21,480 nt of DNA from the NCBI GenBank assembly GCA_046758005.1, contig JBHHZJ010000064.1:1-21480 (forward strand), read 5' to 3'. Below, one piece after another: positions 6,293-16,322 of the stretch; the first letter of the stretch is position 1; every line of letters begins with the position of its first letter. The notes beneath the pieces are model-generated. The model was not told where the DNA came from. It made no database searches and was given only the letters and a program-made list of their open reading frames with translations. Origin of the DNA: JBHHZJ01 sp046758005 (lineage in GTDB: Bacteria; Pseudomonadota; Alphaproteobacteria; Kiloniellales; J153). A program made the translations under genes and the position numbers.

Positions 6293-6939
6293 GACGCCCC
6301 GCAACCTTGATCCTGTCCGTCGCCGCCCTGGCACTCGCCTCGTGCTCGGAGCCGACGCCTCAGGGGCGCGGCGTCTACCTCCTGATGGATACCTCGGGAA
6401 CCTATACCGAGGAGCTCGAAAAGGCCCAGCAAATCATCAACGCCATCCTGACGGGCCTGAATCCCGGCGATTCATTCGCCGTCGCACGGATCGACACCGG
6501 CTCGTTCAGCGAGAAAGACATCGTCGCCAAGATGACGTTCGACGGTCGGCCGAGTAAGGCCAATCAGCAGAAGCGGCGTTTCCGGGAGGTCATCGACCGG
6601 TTCGTCCGTGAAGTAAAGCCGGCGCAGTATACCGACATCACGGGCGGCGTCCTGCAGGCGCTCGAGTACCTGAACGAGAAGAATCCGGGCACCAAGACCG
6701 TGCTCATCTTCTCCGACCTCAAGGAGGACCTGAAGAACGGCTACGTGCGGGATATCCCGCTACAGCTCGAAGGGTTCGAGGTCGTCGCCCTGAACGTCAC
6801 CAAGCTGCTGTCCGACAACATCGACCCTCGCGAGTACCTCAATCGCCTCGAGGACTGGCAGCGTCGCGTCGAAGACGGCGGCGGCAAGTGGCGCGTGATC
6901 AACGATCTCGATCGGCTCGATCGAATCCTCGCCGGCTGA
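6289..6939 (+). CDS. von Willebrand factor A domain lipoprotein
   Basis: A 216-residue secreted lipoprotein. Residues 1-18 are a signal peptide ending in the lipobox LASC, so Cys19 would be lipidated; Ser at +2 suggests the outer membrane in Gram-negatives. The rest is a vWA fold with all metal-site (MIDAS) positions apparent: D34-T-S36-G-T38 after the first strand (GVYLLMD), T115/T118 in YTDITGG, and D143 in VLIFSDLKED. It is therefore likely to bind a divalent metal and a protein ligand in the periplasm. The ribosome binding site AAGGAG (6275-6280) sits inside the end of the upstream gene, 8 bp before the overlapping ATG, which fixes the start. The partner is presumably the upstream membrane protein. 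The ligand and the process are unknown. Confidence 0.88.
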   Translation: MRRPATLILSVAALALASCSEPTPQGRGVYLLMDTSGTYTEELEKAQQIINAILTGLNPGDSFAVARIDTGSFSEKDIVAKMTFDGRPSKANQQKRRFREVIDRFVREVKPAQYTDITGGVLQALEYLNEKNPGTKTVLIFSDLKEDLKNGYVRDIPLQLEGFEVVALNVTKLLSDNIDPREYLNRLEDWQRRVEDGGGKWRVINDLDRLDRILAG

Positions 6940-6940
6940 C

Positions 6941-6968
6941 GGCGCCTCCCGGCCCGCCCGGCCGCGCC
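6941..6968. terminator. GC-rich hairpin between convergent genes
   Basis: GGCGC and GCGCC can pair, with GGCC repeats inside, filling the whole 29-bp space between the vWA lipoprotein stop and the mrp stop. It is a weak candidate for a bidirectional terminator; there are no T-tracts. Confidence 0.3.
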
Positions 6969-8102
6969 CTACTGCATCACGATCCGCGGCGCCTGACGCT
7001 TGCCGGCGTCAAGCGCCGCCGAGACCTTCTGCCACACGCGCTCGGCGATCCGCAGGTAGGTCTCGGCGTGCGCGCTGTCGGGCCGCGACACGACGATCGG
7101 CCGTCCGCCGTCCGAGGTCTCGCGGATCGTCATGTCGAGCGGGACGCCGCCCAGGAACTCCACACCCAGCTTCTCCGCCTCGCGCTCGGCGCCGCCGTGG
7201 TCGAAGATGTGCGAGACGTGGCCGCAGTGCGGGCACACGAACAGGCTCATGTTCTCGATGATGCCGAGCACCGGCACGTCGACCTTGCGGAACATGTTCA
7301 GCCCCTTGCGCGCGTCGATGAGCGCGATGTCCTGGGGCGTGGAGACGATGATCACGCCGGTCAACGGCACCTGCTGCGACATGCTGAGCTGGGCGTCGCC
7401 GGTGCCGGGCGGCATGTCGACGATGAGGACGTCCAGCTCGCCCCAGTCGACGTCGCGCAGCATCTGCTGCAGCGCGCTCTGCACCATGGGGCCGCGCCAG
7501 ATCATGGGCGTATCCTCGGCCACCAGGAAGCCCATGGACATGCACTTGACGGCGTAGTTCTCCATCGGCCGCAGGGTCTTGCCGTCGGGCGAGCTGGGCC
7601 GCCCGCGGATGCCGAGCATGCGCGGCTGCGACGGGCCGTAGATGTCGGCGTCGAGCACCCCTACGCTGCGGCCGAGGGCCGCGAGCGCGACCGCCAGGTT
7701 GGTCGCGGTCGTCGATTTGCCGACCCCGCCCTTGCCGCTGGCCACGGCCACGATCGAGCGCACGCCGGGCACGAGCGCCCGGGCCGCGCCCGGGCCGGCC
7801 GCCTGACGCGCCCCCGGGGCCGGCTGCGCCGGGCCGGGGCCGGCCGGGCTCTCCCGTTGCGCGGTCAGCACCGCGGTCACCGAGACGACGCCGGACAAGG
7901 CCTGGACCTTGCGTTCCGCGTCCCTGCGCAAGGGCTCCAGCTGCGCGCCCTTGCGCGCATCGACCTCGATGGCGAAGCCGACGTTGCCGTCCTTGATCAC
8001 CACGCCGGAGACCATGCCCAGCCCGACGATGTCCTTGCCCATCGACGGCTCGATCACGGTTCTCAGTGTATCCAAGACCTGTTGCTCGGTGACTTGGCCC
8101 AT
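6969..8102 (-). CDS. mrp: Mrp/ApbC-family Fe-S cluster carrier ATPase
   Basis: A 377-residue P-loop protein that in this family binds a [4Fe-4S] cluster at a dimer interface and passes it to apoproteins in the cytoplasm. The N-terminal 80 or so residues are a MIP18/DUF59 domain (VTEQQVLDTLRTVIEPSMGKDIVGLGMV), followed by a Pro/Ala/Gly linker (84-110). Then comes the ATPase: deviant Walker A SGKGGVGKST (122-131), DADIYGPSQPRMLG, VDMPPGTGDAQLS, and the cluster-binding CPHC (290-293). The start at 8102 is preferred over an in-frame upstream ATG at 8153 because GGAG and AAGG precede it and the domain begins there. It is divergent from hflK across 173 bp with no clear promoter. Confidence 0.95.
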   Translation of the reverse strand: MGQVTEQQVLDTLRTVIEPSMGKDIVGLGMVSGVVIKDGNVGFAIEVDARKGAQLEPLRRDAERKVQALSGVVSVTAVLTAQRESPAGPGPAQPAPGARQAAGPGAARALVPGVRSIVAVASGKGGVGKSTTATNLAVALAALGRSVGVLDADIYGPSQPRMLGIRGRPSSPDGKTLRPMENYAVKCMSMGFLVAEDTPMIWRGPMVQSALQQMLRDVDWGELDVLIVDMPPGTGDAQLSMSQQVPLTGVIIVSTPQDIALIDARKGLNMFRKVDVPVLGIIENMSLFVCPHCGHVSHIFDHGGAEREAEKLGVEFLGGVPLDMTIRETSDGGRPIVVSRPDSAHAETYLRIAERVWQKVSAALDAGKRQAPRIVMQ

Positions 8103-8275
8103 CCTTGCAATCTCCGCGTTCCTGCCGATATGGTGCAGGAGACCTCTGCCCAAGCCTTCCCGTGACGGCAGACTTCCGTTAAAACCGCGCGACTTTGATG
8201 ATATAAGGCGTTTGGCCGAGTTTTAAAACCGAGCGCTCGATACAGGTCTTACACAGGTTTTTGGGACAAGCGGAC

Positions 8276-9442
8276 ATGCCCTGGGAAAACAGAGGTGGCG
8301 GCGGGGGCGGCGGCGGTCCATGGGGCGGCGGCCCGAGCGGAGGAGGCGGCCCGACCGGAGGGGGCGGCCCCTGGGGCCGCGGCGGCGGACAAGGGCCCCG
8401 ACCGCCCGATCTGGAGGAGTTCATTCGCCGCGGCCAGGACCGTTTCAAGGGCCTCCTGCCCGGCGGCGGCCTGGGCGGCGGCAAGGGCTTCCTCGCAATC
8501 CTCGGCCTCATCCTAATCGTTTGGTTGCTGTCGGGTTTCTACCGGGTGCAGCCCGACCAGCAGGGCGTGGTGCTGCAGTTCGGCAGGTGGGTCGCCACCA
8601 CCCAGCCCGGCCTCAACTGGCACCTGCCCTATCCGATCGAGACGGTCCAGACCCCGAGCGTCGAGCGCATCAACGCGATCAACATCGGATTCCGTGCGCT
8701 CGGGGGCGAACGCACCCGCACGCAAAGGCGCGACGTGGCCGAGGAAAGCCTGATGGTGACCGGCGACCAGAACATCATCGACATCGACTTCACGGTGCAG
8801 TGGAAGATCTCGGATGCCGGCAGGTTCCTGTTCATGATCCGCGATCCCGAGGCGACGGTGAAGATCGCGGCGGAAAGTGCGATGCGCGAGATCATTGGCC
8901 GCACCGACATCCAGCCGGCGCTGACCGAGGCCCGCCAGGACATCGAGCTGAAGACGCGGAGCCTGCTTCAGGCAATCCTGGACGAGTACGAGGCGGGCAT
9001 CGAGATCACGCAGGTCCAGCTTCAAGACGTGCTGCCGCCGTCGGCCGTCATCGACGCCTTCGACGACGTGCAGCGCGCGCGCCAGGACCGTGCCCGCTTG
9101 CGCAACGAGGCGGATGCCTACCGCAACGACGTCCTGCCGCGCGCCCGCGGCGAGGCGCAGCGCATCATCCAGCAAGCGCAGGGCTATCGGGAACGGCTTG
9201 AGAACGAGGCGGACGGCGAGGCGCAGCGTTTCATCCAGGTCTATGAAGCCTACCGTCAGAATCCGCAGATCGCGCGCCGACGCATGTACCTGGAGGCGAT
9301 GCAGAATGTGCTGAGCGGTACCGACAAGGTCATCATGGATCGCGGCGTCCAAGGCGCGGTGCCCTATCTGCCGCTCGACGAGCTGCGGCGCCGCCCCCAA
9401 GGCGGCCAGGCCTCCTCCGCCCGGCAATCGCCGTCGCAATAG
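8276..9442 (+). CDS. hflK: HflK, prohibitin-like FtsH regulator subunit
   Basis: A 388-residue SPFH/prohibitin-family protein. Residues 7-45 are almost pure Gly/Pro (GGGGGGGG...GGGPSGGGGPTGGGG), typical of HflK N-termini but long and regular here. One membrane helix follows at about 72-88 (FLAILGLILIVWLLSGFY), then the SPFH domain (YRVQPDQQGVVLQFGRWV...GLNWHLPYPIE) and a charged helical region ending in a conserved block (RMYLEAMQNVLSGTDKVIMD). With HflC it forms a large cage around the membrane protease FtsH and modulates it, acting on the periplasmic side. ATG 8276 starts the usual MPWEN sequence; a TTG at 8261 is an alternative. Only 18 bp separate it from hflC. Confidence 0.95.
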   Translation: MPWENRGGGGGGGGPWGGGPSGGGGPTGGGGPWGRGGGQGPRPPDLEEFIRRGQDRFKGLLPGGGLGGGKGFLAILGLILIVWLLSGFYRVQPDQQGVVLQFGRWVATTQPGLNWHLPYPIETVQTPSVERINAINIGFRALGGERTRTQRRDVAEESLMVTGDQNIIDIDFTVQWKISDAGRFLFMIRDPEATVKIAAESAMREIIGRTDIQPALTEARQDIELKTRSLLQAILDEYEAGIEITQVQLQDVLPPSAVIDAFDDVQRARQDRARLRNEADAYRNDVLPRARGEAQRIIQQAQGYRERLENEADGEAQRFIQVYEAYRQNPQIARRRMYLEAMQNVLSGTDKVIMDRGVQGAVPYLPLDELRRRPQGGQASSARQSPSQ

Positions 9443-9460
9443 GATTCGGGAGCGGAGTCG

Positions 9461-10339
9461 ATGAATCGAAGAATCTTTCTCATTCTCGGCATCGCGATCA
9501 TCGTGGCCGGGATCACGATCTCGAGCACCGCCTTCACCGTCCATCAGACGCGCCAGGCGATCGTGCTGCAGTTCGGCGACCCCAAGCGCGTCGTGACCAA
9601 ACCGGGCTTGCATTGGAAGCTGCCGTTTATCCAGAACGTGCTCTTCTACGAGAAGCGCGTGCTCAACCTCGACCCGCCCGTGGAGAGTATCCTGCTCGCC
9701 GACCAGAAGCGCATCCTCGTCGACGCCTTCGCGCGCTATCGGATCAGCGATTCCCTGGAGTTCTTCAAGACGGTCCGCACCGAGGGCGGCGTGCGTCAGC
9801 GCCTCGGTCCGATCATCAACGCCTCGCTGCGCGGCGTTCTCGGCAACGCCACGCTGGCCAGCGTGCTTTCCGAGGAACGCGGCGGAATCATGCGCCACAT
9901 TCGCGACACCGTGAACAATGAGGCCGGTCGCTTCGGCATCGAGGTGGTCGACGTGCGCATCCGCCGCGCCGACTTCCCCGACGAAATCAGTCAGGCGGTC
10001 TACGGCCGGATGAAATCGGAGCGCGAACGTGAAGCCGCCGAATTCCGCGCCCAAGGGTTCGAGCAGGCGCAGCGGATCCGCGCCGCCGCGGACCGCGAGG
10101 CCACGGTCATCCGGGCCGAGGCCGAGCGCGAGGCCGAGATCGAGCGCGGCAGGGGCGAAGCCTCCCGCACGCGCATCCTGAACGACGCCTTCGGGCGCGA
10201 TCCGGACTTCTTCAACTTCTACCGGTCCATGCAGGCCTACAAGGCATCGTTGTCGGGCGAGAGCACCTTCATGGTCCTGTCACCGGACAGCGAGTTTTTC
10301 GATTTCTTTTCCGCGATCGGTCAACGTACGGCCAAGTGA
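9461..10339 (+). CDS. hflC: HflC, prohibitin-like FtsH regulator subunit
   Basis: A 292-residue SPFH protein and partner of HflK. It has an N-terminal membrane anchor (IFLILGIAIIVAGITISSTAF, about 4-24), the SPFH domain (QAIVLQFGDPKRVVTKPGLHWKLPFIQNV, VDAFARYRISD), then the alternating charged helix (MKSEREREAAEFRAQGFEQAQ...EAEREAEIERGRGEASR) and the C-terminal FFNFYRSMQAYKASL...MVLSPDSEFFDFF block typical of HflC. Length is standard. GGAG (9452-9455) supports the start. It is cotranscribed with hflK and probably with the DUF2065 gene downstream. Confidence 0.96.
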   Translation: MNRRIFLILGIAIIVAGITISSTAFTVHQTRQAIVLQFGDPKRVVTKPGLHWKLPFIQNVLFYEKRVLNLDPPVESILLADQKRILVDAFARYRISDSLEFFKTVRTEGGVRQRLGPIINASLRGVLGNATLASVLSEERGGIMRHIRDTVNNEAGRFGIEVVDVRIRRADFPDEISQAVYGRMKSEREREAAEFRAQGFEQAQRIRAAADREATVIRAEAEREAEIERGRGEASRTRILNDAFGRDPDFFNFYRSMQAYKASLSGESTFMVLSPDSEFFDFFSAIGQRTAK

Positions 10340-10528
10340 TCGCGTGATCGAGGGTCGGTCCGTCGGGCGTGCGAGGCGGTCCCGCGGCCTCGATCCGGCG
10401 CAGCACGAGTGCCTCACGTTGATCTCGTCGCAACATGGGGGCGGATGCCATCCTGCAGGAACTGACCGTCACAGTCCGGGGGCGGGCGCCGGCCGAACCC
10501 GGGTCGCGGTGCGGACCCGTGATAGAGC

Positions 10529-10714
10529 ATGACCGATTTGCTGACCGCGCTCGCCCTCGTCCTGGTGATCGAGGGCCTGTTCCTTGCGCTGTTTCCCCGC
10601 CGGCTGCGACAGATTCTTTCCATGATCGAGCAGGTGCCGCCCGAGGCGCTGCGTCTGGGCGGCCTGGTTGCGGCCACGCTGGGGGTCGTTTTCGTGTGGC
10701 TGCTGCGCGGGTGA
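10529..10714 (+). CDS. DUF2065 (YjeT-like) small membrane protein
   Basis: A 61-residue protein with two hydrophobic helices (LLTALALVLVIEGLFLALF and LGGLVAATLGVVFVWLLRG) joined by a basic-acidic loop (PRRLRQILSMIEQVPPEALR). This pattern, and its place right after hflC, match the DUF2065 family; E. coli yjeT also follows hflC. Biochemical function is unknown; the position suggests a link to the HflKC-FtsH membrane quality-control complex, which is inference. It lies 189 bp after hflC; that gap contains no supported gene. The ribosome binding site is weak. Confidence 0.85.
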   Translation: MTDLLTALALVLVIEGLFLALFPRRLRQILSMIEQVPPEALRLGGLVAATLGVVFVWLLRG

Positions 10715-10952
10715 TGCCCAGGATCACGCTTTCGTGACGCCGGCTCGGCCCCAGGCGGACGCCGCCGATCGTCGCCGGAAATCGCCCGGCCCGCTCAAGT
10801 TGGCCATAATTCCGCCCATATCCGCGATAAGGTTCCACCCGCGTATGACGCTTGACAAGGACGTATCGGCACCCACATCGCTGTCGTGCGGGTTCGATGA
10901 TCGCGGATGTCCTTTGGCGCCGCAGCGGCGCCCAGCCACGGAGATTCTGAAG

Positions 10953-12422
10953 GTGACCCAGGTGATATCAGCCACTCGTCGCACGGCGTGCGCGCGCGGC
11001 GTTCCGGTCGCGCAATGGTTTGCCGCCCTGTTCGTCCTGTCCGGCCTGCTAAGCTGGTCGGTGGCGGTCCAGGCCCGCCCCGGCCCGGACAGCTTCGCCG
11101 ACCTCGCCGAGTCGCTCCTGCCCACGGTAGTCAACATCTCGACCACGCAGGTCGTGGAAAGCCGCCGCAACGAGGAGTTCGAAGAGTTCTTCAAGGAGTT
11201 CTTCGAGCGCCGCGGCGGACAGCCGCCGCCGCAGGAGCGGCGCCGGACACATTCGCTCGGCTCGGGCTTCATCATCGACCCGAGCGGCTACATCGTGACG
11301 AACAACCACGTCATCGCCGAAGCCGACGAGATCTCCGTGCGCCTCCAGGACGACACCTCGATCGAGGCGAAGGTCGTCGGACGCGACGAAAGGACCGATC
11401 TCGCCCTGCTCAAGGTCGAGCCCGACCGGAAGCTGCCGGCGGCCAAGTGGGGCAGCTCGGACGACACCCGCATCGGTGACTGGGTCATCGCCATCGGCAA
11501 TCCCTTCGGCCTGGGCGGCACGGTGACGGCGGGCATCGTCTCGGCGCGCCACCGCGACATCAACTCCGGGCCGTACGACAACTTCATTCAGACCGACGCC
11601 GCCATCAACCGCGGCAACTCCGGCGGCCCGATGTTCAACGTCGATGGCGAGGTCATCGGGGTCAACACGGCCATCTTCTCGCCCTCGGGCGGCTCGGTCG
11701 GAATCGGCTTCGCGATACCCTCCGCGCTCGCCAGGAACGTGATCAGTCAGTTGCGCGAGCACGGCGAGGTGCGGCGCGGCTGGCTCGGCGTCCGCATCCA
11801 GACCGTGACCGAAGAGCTGGCCGAGGGTTTGCGTCTGGATAGCCCGCACGGCGCCCTCGTCGCCTCGGTGACCAAGGACGGCCCGGCCGAGCAGGGCGGC
11901 ATCGCCCAGGGTGACGTGATCCTCAAGTTCGACGGCCGCGTCGTATCGGACATGCGCAAGCTGCCGCGCATGGTCGCCGAGACGCCGATCGGCAAGGAGG
12001 TCGAGGTCGTCGTCTGGCGCAAGGGCGAGGAGCTGACCTTCAAGGTCAAGCTGGGCGAGCTCGACGAGGAGCGGATCGCCAAGGCGGCGGTGCGGCCCGA
12101 GGTCGGCGAGGACACCGGCCAAGTGCCGGCGCTCGGCCTGGCGCTCGGCCGCATCACGCCCGAGTTGCGCGAGCGCTACGGCCTCGGCGAGAAAACCGAC
12201 GGCGTGATCATTACCGACGTGGACCAGGCCGGCTCGGCCGCCGAAAAGGGCCTGCGCCCGGGCGACGTCATCGTCGAGGTCGACCAGGAGGAGGTGAGCA
12301 CCCCGGCCGAGGTCGCCGAGCGCGTCAAACAGGCCAAGAGCGAAGGCTACCGCGTGGTCACCCTGCTCGTCTTCCGCCAGGGCGACTTCCAGTGGATCGC
12401 CTTGCGCATCGACAAGAGCTGA
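10953..12422 (+). CDS. Deg/HtrA-family periplasmic serine protease (Do-like)
   Basis: A trypsin-like protease that degrades misfolded envelope proteins in the periplasm. From GTG 10953 (489 residues), residues about 1-41 form a signal peptide (WFAALFVLSGLLSWSVAVQA). The catalytic triad is His119 (TNNHV), Asp149 (RTDLALL) and Ser223 (NRGNSGGP). Two PDZ domains follow (GWLGVRIQTVTEELAEGL... and PALGLALGRITPELRERYGL...), as in DegP/DegQ/MucD, and the LA loop is short (EEFEEFFKEFFERRGGQPPPQERRR). The GTG is preferred because GGAG precedes it and the signal peptide begins properly; an in-frame ATG at 10845 would give a 36-residue extension without family features. TTGACA at 10852-10857 is a good -35 but lacks a convincing -10. 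The gene follows hflK-hflC-DUF2065, giving a coherent membrane and envelope protein quality-control group. Confidence 0.94.
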   Translation: MTQVISATRRTACARGVPVAQWFAALFVLSGLLSWSVAVQARPGPDSFADLAESLLPTVVNISTTQVVESRRNEEFEEFFKEFFERRGGQPPPQERRRTHSLGSGFIIDPSGYIVTNNHVIAEADEISVRLQDDTSIEAKVVGRDERTDLALLKVEPDRKLPAAKWGSSDDTRIGDWVIAIGNPFGLGGTVTAGIVSARHRDINSGPYDNFIQTDAAINRGNSGGPMFNVDGEVIGVNTAIFSPSGGSVGIGFAIPSALARNVISQLREHGEVRRGWLGVRIQTVTEELAEGLRLDSPHGALVASVTKDGPAEQGGIAQGDVILKFDGRVVSDMRKLPRMVAETPIGKEVEVVVWRKGEELTFKVKLGELDEERIAKAAVRPEVGEDTGQVPALGLALGRITPELRERYGLGEKTDGVIITDVDQAGSAAEKGLRPGDVIVEVDQEEVSTPAEVAERVKQAKSEGYRVVTLLVFRQGDFQWIALRIDKS

Positions 12423-12450
12423 GGTCCGTCCCCTCACGGTTTCCGCGCCC

Positions 12451-12471
12451 CGGCGGCGCCTCGGGCCGCCG
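12451..12471. terminator. Hairpin between convergent protease gene and serB
   Basis: CGGCGGC and GCCGCCG form a perfect 7-bp stem around a 7-nt loop, midway between the two stop codons, with CGCGCTTT following on the plus strand. It is a plausible bidirectional terminator. Confidence 0.5.
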
Positions 12472-12492
12472 CCGCGCTTTCCGGGAACCGGC

Positions 12493-13389
12493 TCAGCCGC
12501 GGAACTCGGCCCGGCGGTAACCCTGCAGGTAAAGCAGGGCGGTGAGGTCGCCGTGGTCGACCCGGAAGCGGGCGGCCGCGCGCAGCACCGGCTTGGCCCG
12601 GTAGGCGACGCCGAGGCCCGCGCCCTCGATCATGGACAGGTCGTTGGCGCCGTCGCCCACCGCGCACGCCGCTTCGCGCGGCAGGCCGCGCCGAGCCGCC
12701 AGCTCCTCCAGCGTCGCACGCTTGGAGTCGCGTCCGAGGATCGGCTCGGCCACGTCGCCGGTCAGCGCCCCGTCGGCCACGACGACCCGGTTGCCGCGCG
12801 CCTCGTCGAAGCCGCAGGCTCGGCGCACGCGCTCGGCGAAGTGCGTGAATCCGCCGGTGACCAGCGCCGTGTAGGCCCCGTGGGCGCGCATTGTGCGCAC
12901 CAGCGTCCGCGCGCCGGGGTTGAGCGTGATGCGTGCGCAGACGCGCTCCAGCGCCTCTTCGCGCAGCCCGGCCAGAAGGCGGACGCGGGCGCGCAGCGCC
13001 GCGGCGAAGTCCATCTCGCCGGCCATGGAACGCGCCGTGATGGCGGCGATCCGGGCGCCGATGCCCGCGATGTCCGCCAGCTCGTCGAGGAGTTCCTGGC
13101 CGATGATCGTCGACTCCATGTCGGCGACCAGCAACGCCTTGCGCCGCCCCTCCGAATCTTGCGTCGCCACATCCACGGCCAGGCCCGCCAGGCGGTCGCG
13201 CACGGCGGCCTCGACCGCCTCGCGGGGCGCGCCCTGGAAGGGAATGTCGCAGGCGTGGGCCGGGTCGAGCCAGCGGGGCGCGCCCGCGCGCGCGCCGGAC
13301 TCGGCCAGCGCCGCGCGCGCGGCGTCGATGGCGCCGCCGTCGAGCGCCCTTGAGCCCGGCGCGCCGATGACGGTAAGGACAGAGCGCAT
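12493..13389 (-). CDS. serB: Phosphoserine phosphatase SerB
   Basis: A 298-residue HAD-family enzyme catalysing the last step of serine synthesis (phosphoserine to serine). An N-terminal ACT-like region (1-85) precedes the catalytic domain: motif I D90-M-E92-S-T94, helical cap (EMDFAAALRARVRLLAGL), motif II VTGGFTHFAE (177-186), Lys223 in SKRATLEELA and motif III GDGANDLSM (245-253). In the usual DxDxT motif the second Asp acts as acid/base; here it is Glu92. All other catalytic positions are intact, so activity is likely. In-frame ATGs at 13398 and 13407 are alternative starts; none has a clear ribosome binding site. It is divergent from miaA with 54 bp between, so the two share a compact promoter region. 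Confidence 0.94.
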   Translation of the reverse strand: MRSVLTVIGAPGSRALDGGAIDAARAALAESGARAGAPRWLDPAHACDIPFQGAPREAVEAAVRDRLAGLAVDVATQDSEGRRKALLVADMESTIIGQELLDELADIAGIGARIAAITARSMAGEMDFAAALRARVRLLAGLREEALERVCARITLNPGARTLVRTMRAHGAYTALVTGGFTHFAERVRRACGFDEARGNRVVVADGALTGDVAEPILGRDSKRATLEELAARRGLPREAACAVGDGANDLSMIEGAGLGVAYRAKPVLRAAARFRVDHGDLTALLYLQGYRRAEFRG

Positions 13390-13443
13390 CGGCGGCATAC
13401 GCGGCATATAGAGGCCCAGAGCCCACAAGGACAAGCGCCGACC

Positions 13444-14436
13444 ATGGCGAAAACATCCGGCAAGGCGTCCCCCCGCCCGCCCGTCGTGGTCGTCACCGGA
13501 CCGACCGCGAGCGGCAAGTCGGGGCTGGCGCTCACGCTGGCCGAGGCGTTCGGCGGCGTCGTGATCAACGCGGATTCCATGCAGGTCTACCGCGAGCTTG
13601 CGATTCTGACCGCGCGTCCGGGCGCCGACGCGCTGGCGCGCGCCGCGCACCGGCTCTACGGCGTCCTGCCGGGGCGCGAGCGCTGCTCGGCCGGGCGCTG
13701 GCGGACCATGGCGCTGGCCGAGATCGCGGCCACCCAGGCCGCCGGCAAGCTGCCGCTCCTCGTGGGCGGCGCCGGCCTGTACCTGCGCGCGCTCGAAAGG
13801 GGATTGGCCCCGGTCCCGGGGATCCCCGCCGCGGTGCGCGCGGCGGCGCGGGCGCTGCACCAAAAGCTCGGGGGCGAGGCCTTCCACGCCGCGCTCGCCA
13901 TCCGCGACCCGGCCACGGCGGCGCGCCTGCGCCCCGGCGACACCCAGCGCCTGATCCGCGCGTGGGAGGTCATGGAGGCGACCGGCCGCTCGCTGGCCGA
14001 GTGGCAGGCCGCCGGGGCCGACGCCGCCGGTACGCACGGCGGGTCGGCGCCGTACCGCTTTCTGCACCTCGTCCGCCTGCCGCCGCGCGAGCGGCTCTAC
14101 GCCGCCTGCGACGCCCGCTTGCTGCGCATGATCGAGGCCGGGGCGCTGGACGAGGTGCGCGCGCTCCTCGCGCTGGGTCTCGATCCCTCCTTGCCGGTCA
14201 TGAAGGCGCTGGGCGTGCGCGAGCTGTCCGGGCACCTGGCGGGCGCGCTGTCGCTCGACGAGGCGATCGCGCGCGCCCAGCAGGCGACCCGGAACTTCGC
14301 CAAGCGCCAGATGACCTGGCTGCGCACCCAGACGCCGCGGGACGACGGCCGGACCGTGATCCTGAGCGAGCAATTTTTGGAAAGGTTGGACCCGGATATC
14401 TTTACGATTATTCGTCGGTTTCTGTTGACCGGGTAG
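13444..14436 (+). CDS. miaA: tRNA dimethylallyltransferase MiaA
   Basis: A 330-residue enzyme that adds a dimethylallyl group to the N6 of A37 in tRNAs reading UNN codons. The P-loop GPTASGKS is at 19-26, followed by INADSMQVYRELAILTARP, the conserved substrate-binding block, then HRLYGVLPGRERCSAGRW, PLLVGGAGLYLRALERGL, DTQRLIRAWEV, and the C-terminal ATRNFAKRQMTWLRTQ. Length is normal. AAGGA lies before the ATG. The last bases overlap the probable ilvB promoter. Confidence 0.97.
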   Translation: MAKTSGKASPRPPVVVVTGPTASGKSGLALTLAEAFGGVVINADSMQVYRELAILTARPGADALARAAHRLYGVLPGRERCSAGRWRTMALAEIAATQAAGKLPLLVGGAGLYLRALERGLAPVPGIPAAVRAAARALHQKLGGEAFHAALAIRDPATAARLRPGDTQRLIRAWEVMEATGRSLAEWQAAGADAAGTHGGSAPYRFLHLVRLPPRERLYAACDARLLRMIEAGALDEVRALLALGLDPSLPVMKALGVRELSGHLAGALSLDEAIARAQQATRNFAKRQMTWLRTQTPRDDGRTVILSEQFLERLDPDIFTIIRRFLLTG

Positions 14437-14453
14437 CGGGGAGCGACTAGGTT
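14425..14453 (+). promoter_or_regulatory. Probable promoter of the ilvBNC operon
   Basis: TTGACC (14425-14430) and TAGGTT (14448-14453) are separated by 17 bp. The -35 lies inside the last codons of miaA. The predicted start near 14460 would leave a leader of about 100 nt. I see no leader peptide rich in Ile, Leu or Val, so classical attenuation is not evident; a GGAGCG/CGCTCC hairpin (14440-14462) overlaps the promoter itself. Confidence 0.5.
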
Positions 14454-14558
14454 ACGCGCTCCGCGCCGACCGGAAATGGCCGCTGAAACGGCGTCTTGCG
14501 CCCGCAACGGGGCCAGACCGACAAGAACCCGGGCGCGGGATGCAAGGGGAAGCAGGCG

Positions 14559-16319
<1,761 letters not shown>

Positions 16320-16322
<3 letters not shown>

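Noticed and set aside
4828..6939. 703-codon plus-strand frame ending with the vWA lipoprotein
   Set aside because: The upstream part is a shadow of the 479-residue membrane protein; the lipoprotein has its own ribosome binding site, ATG and signal peptide.
6888..8165. 425-codon plus-strand frame antisense to mrp
   Set aside because: His/Arg/Asp-rich shadow translation of a well-supported gene.
8513..10054. 513-codon minus-strand frame antisense to hflK-hflC
   Set aside because: Composition of a shadow frame; both opposite-strand genes have clear family motifs.
14437..14558. Possible ilv attenuator leader
   Set aside because: No short ORF with Ile/Leu/Val codon runs and no paired terminator/antiterminator stems were seen.
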